Positions 63,942-64,000 of a DNA stretch of 64,000 bases are shown here, one piece after another. The notes beneath the pieces were generated by a model. It did no database searches. It saw only the letters and a program-made list of their open reading frames with translations, and was not told the origin of the DNA. Made by a program: the position numbers and the translations under genes. Positions within the stretch are counted from its first letter, which is position 1. Every line of letters begins with the position of its first letter. Source of the stretch: Echinicola marina (lineage in GTDB: Bacteria; Bacteroidota; Bacteroidia; Cytophagales; Cyclobacteriaceae); NCBI RefSeq assembly GCF_020463795.1, contig NZ_CP080025.1, positions 2,911,501 through 2,975,500 of the forward strand. The letters run 5' to 3'.

Positions 63942-64000
63942 AGTAAATGAATGATATTTTCGATATTTGATAAATTTCTTTTATTCTGATGTTGATTCTA

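Noticed and set aside
1-64000. tRNA, rRNA and CRISPR arrays
   Set aside because: Intergenic regions were read for cloverleaf-like blocks and regular spacer-repeat patterns; none was found. The 11-bp arrays have no spacers.

Overview
The window looks like chromosomal DNA from a member of the Bacteroidota, most likely Cytophagales near Cyclobacteriaceae (Echinicola, Cyclobacterium or Algoriphagus-like). This rests on the A+T-rich sequence, weak Shine-Dalgarno sites, promoter elements of the Bacteroidetes type (TTTG, 19 bp, TAnnTTTG), the fused hisB, and families common in that phylum (HYC_CC_PP, DUF3347, DUF4412, CopB-type ATPase, IcmF). The family names come from reading the translations; no database search was possible. 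No rRNA, tRNA, CRISPR array, integrase or transposase gene was seen.

Layout. 1-1072: start of a metallophosphoesterase gene, then 0.9 kb of non-coding DNA with diverged repeats. 1073-3788: a histidine kinase and its sigma-54-type response regulator. 4012-13477: housekeeping genes (SlyD, LpxH, FtsH, RsfS, BirA, AhcY), an SDR enzyme and small unknowns. 13560-23519: a copper or heavy-metal export island on the + strand: HYC_CC_PP protein, CusA-type RND pump (frameshifted near its N-terminus by a 7-bp tandem repeat), outer-membrane CusC/TolC, CusB adaptor, a DUF3347 lipoprotein and a CPH-motif P-type ATPase. 23524-33174: CoA-transferase, the fused mutase IcmF, OsmC, and a lipoprotein with a Cache-like sensor domain next to a large hybrid histidine kinase. 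33227-42632: mostly minus-strand housekeeping genes (E2 acyltransferase, CinA, DHFR, Fmt, NamZ-like enzyme, glycosyltransferase). 42772-44286: a membrane-anchored small protein and a lipoprotein carrying two truncated-globin-like repeats.

44363-49003: a histidine operon (hisG-hisD-hisC-hisB) preceded by a consensus Bacteroidetes promoter and a 29-codon ORF rich in histidine codons, which looks like an attenuator leader peptide. 49040-56259: hemA, a SUI1-type factor, a universal stress protein, menA, glutathione peroxidase, argS and arginase. 56664-57520: a single-gene unit with a TAnnTTTG element, a SAM-I-like riboswitch, an unrecognised 163-aa protein and a strong terminator. 57521-58005: non-coding DNA with an 11-bp-period array and a 60-bp direct repeat. 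58081-63941: a complete tripartite RND multidrug efflux operon.

The most interesting items are the SAM-I-like riboswitch controlling an orphan protein, the his leader peptide, the repeat-mediated frameshift in cusA, the tandem globin-like lipoprotein, and the short-period intergenic arrays.
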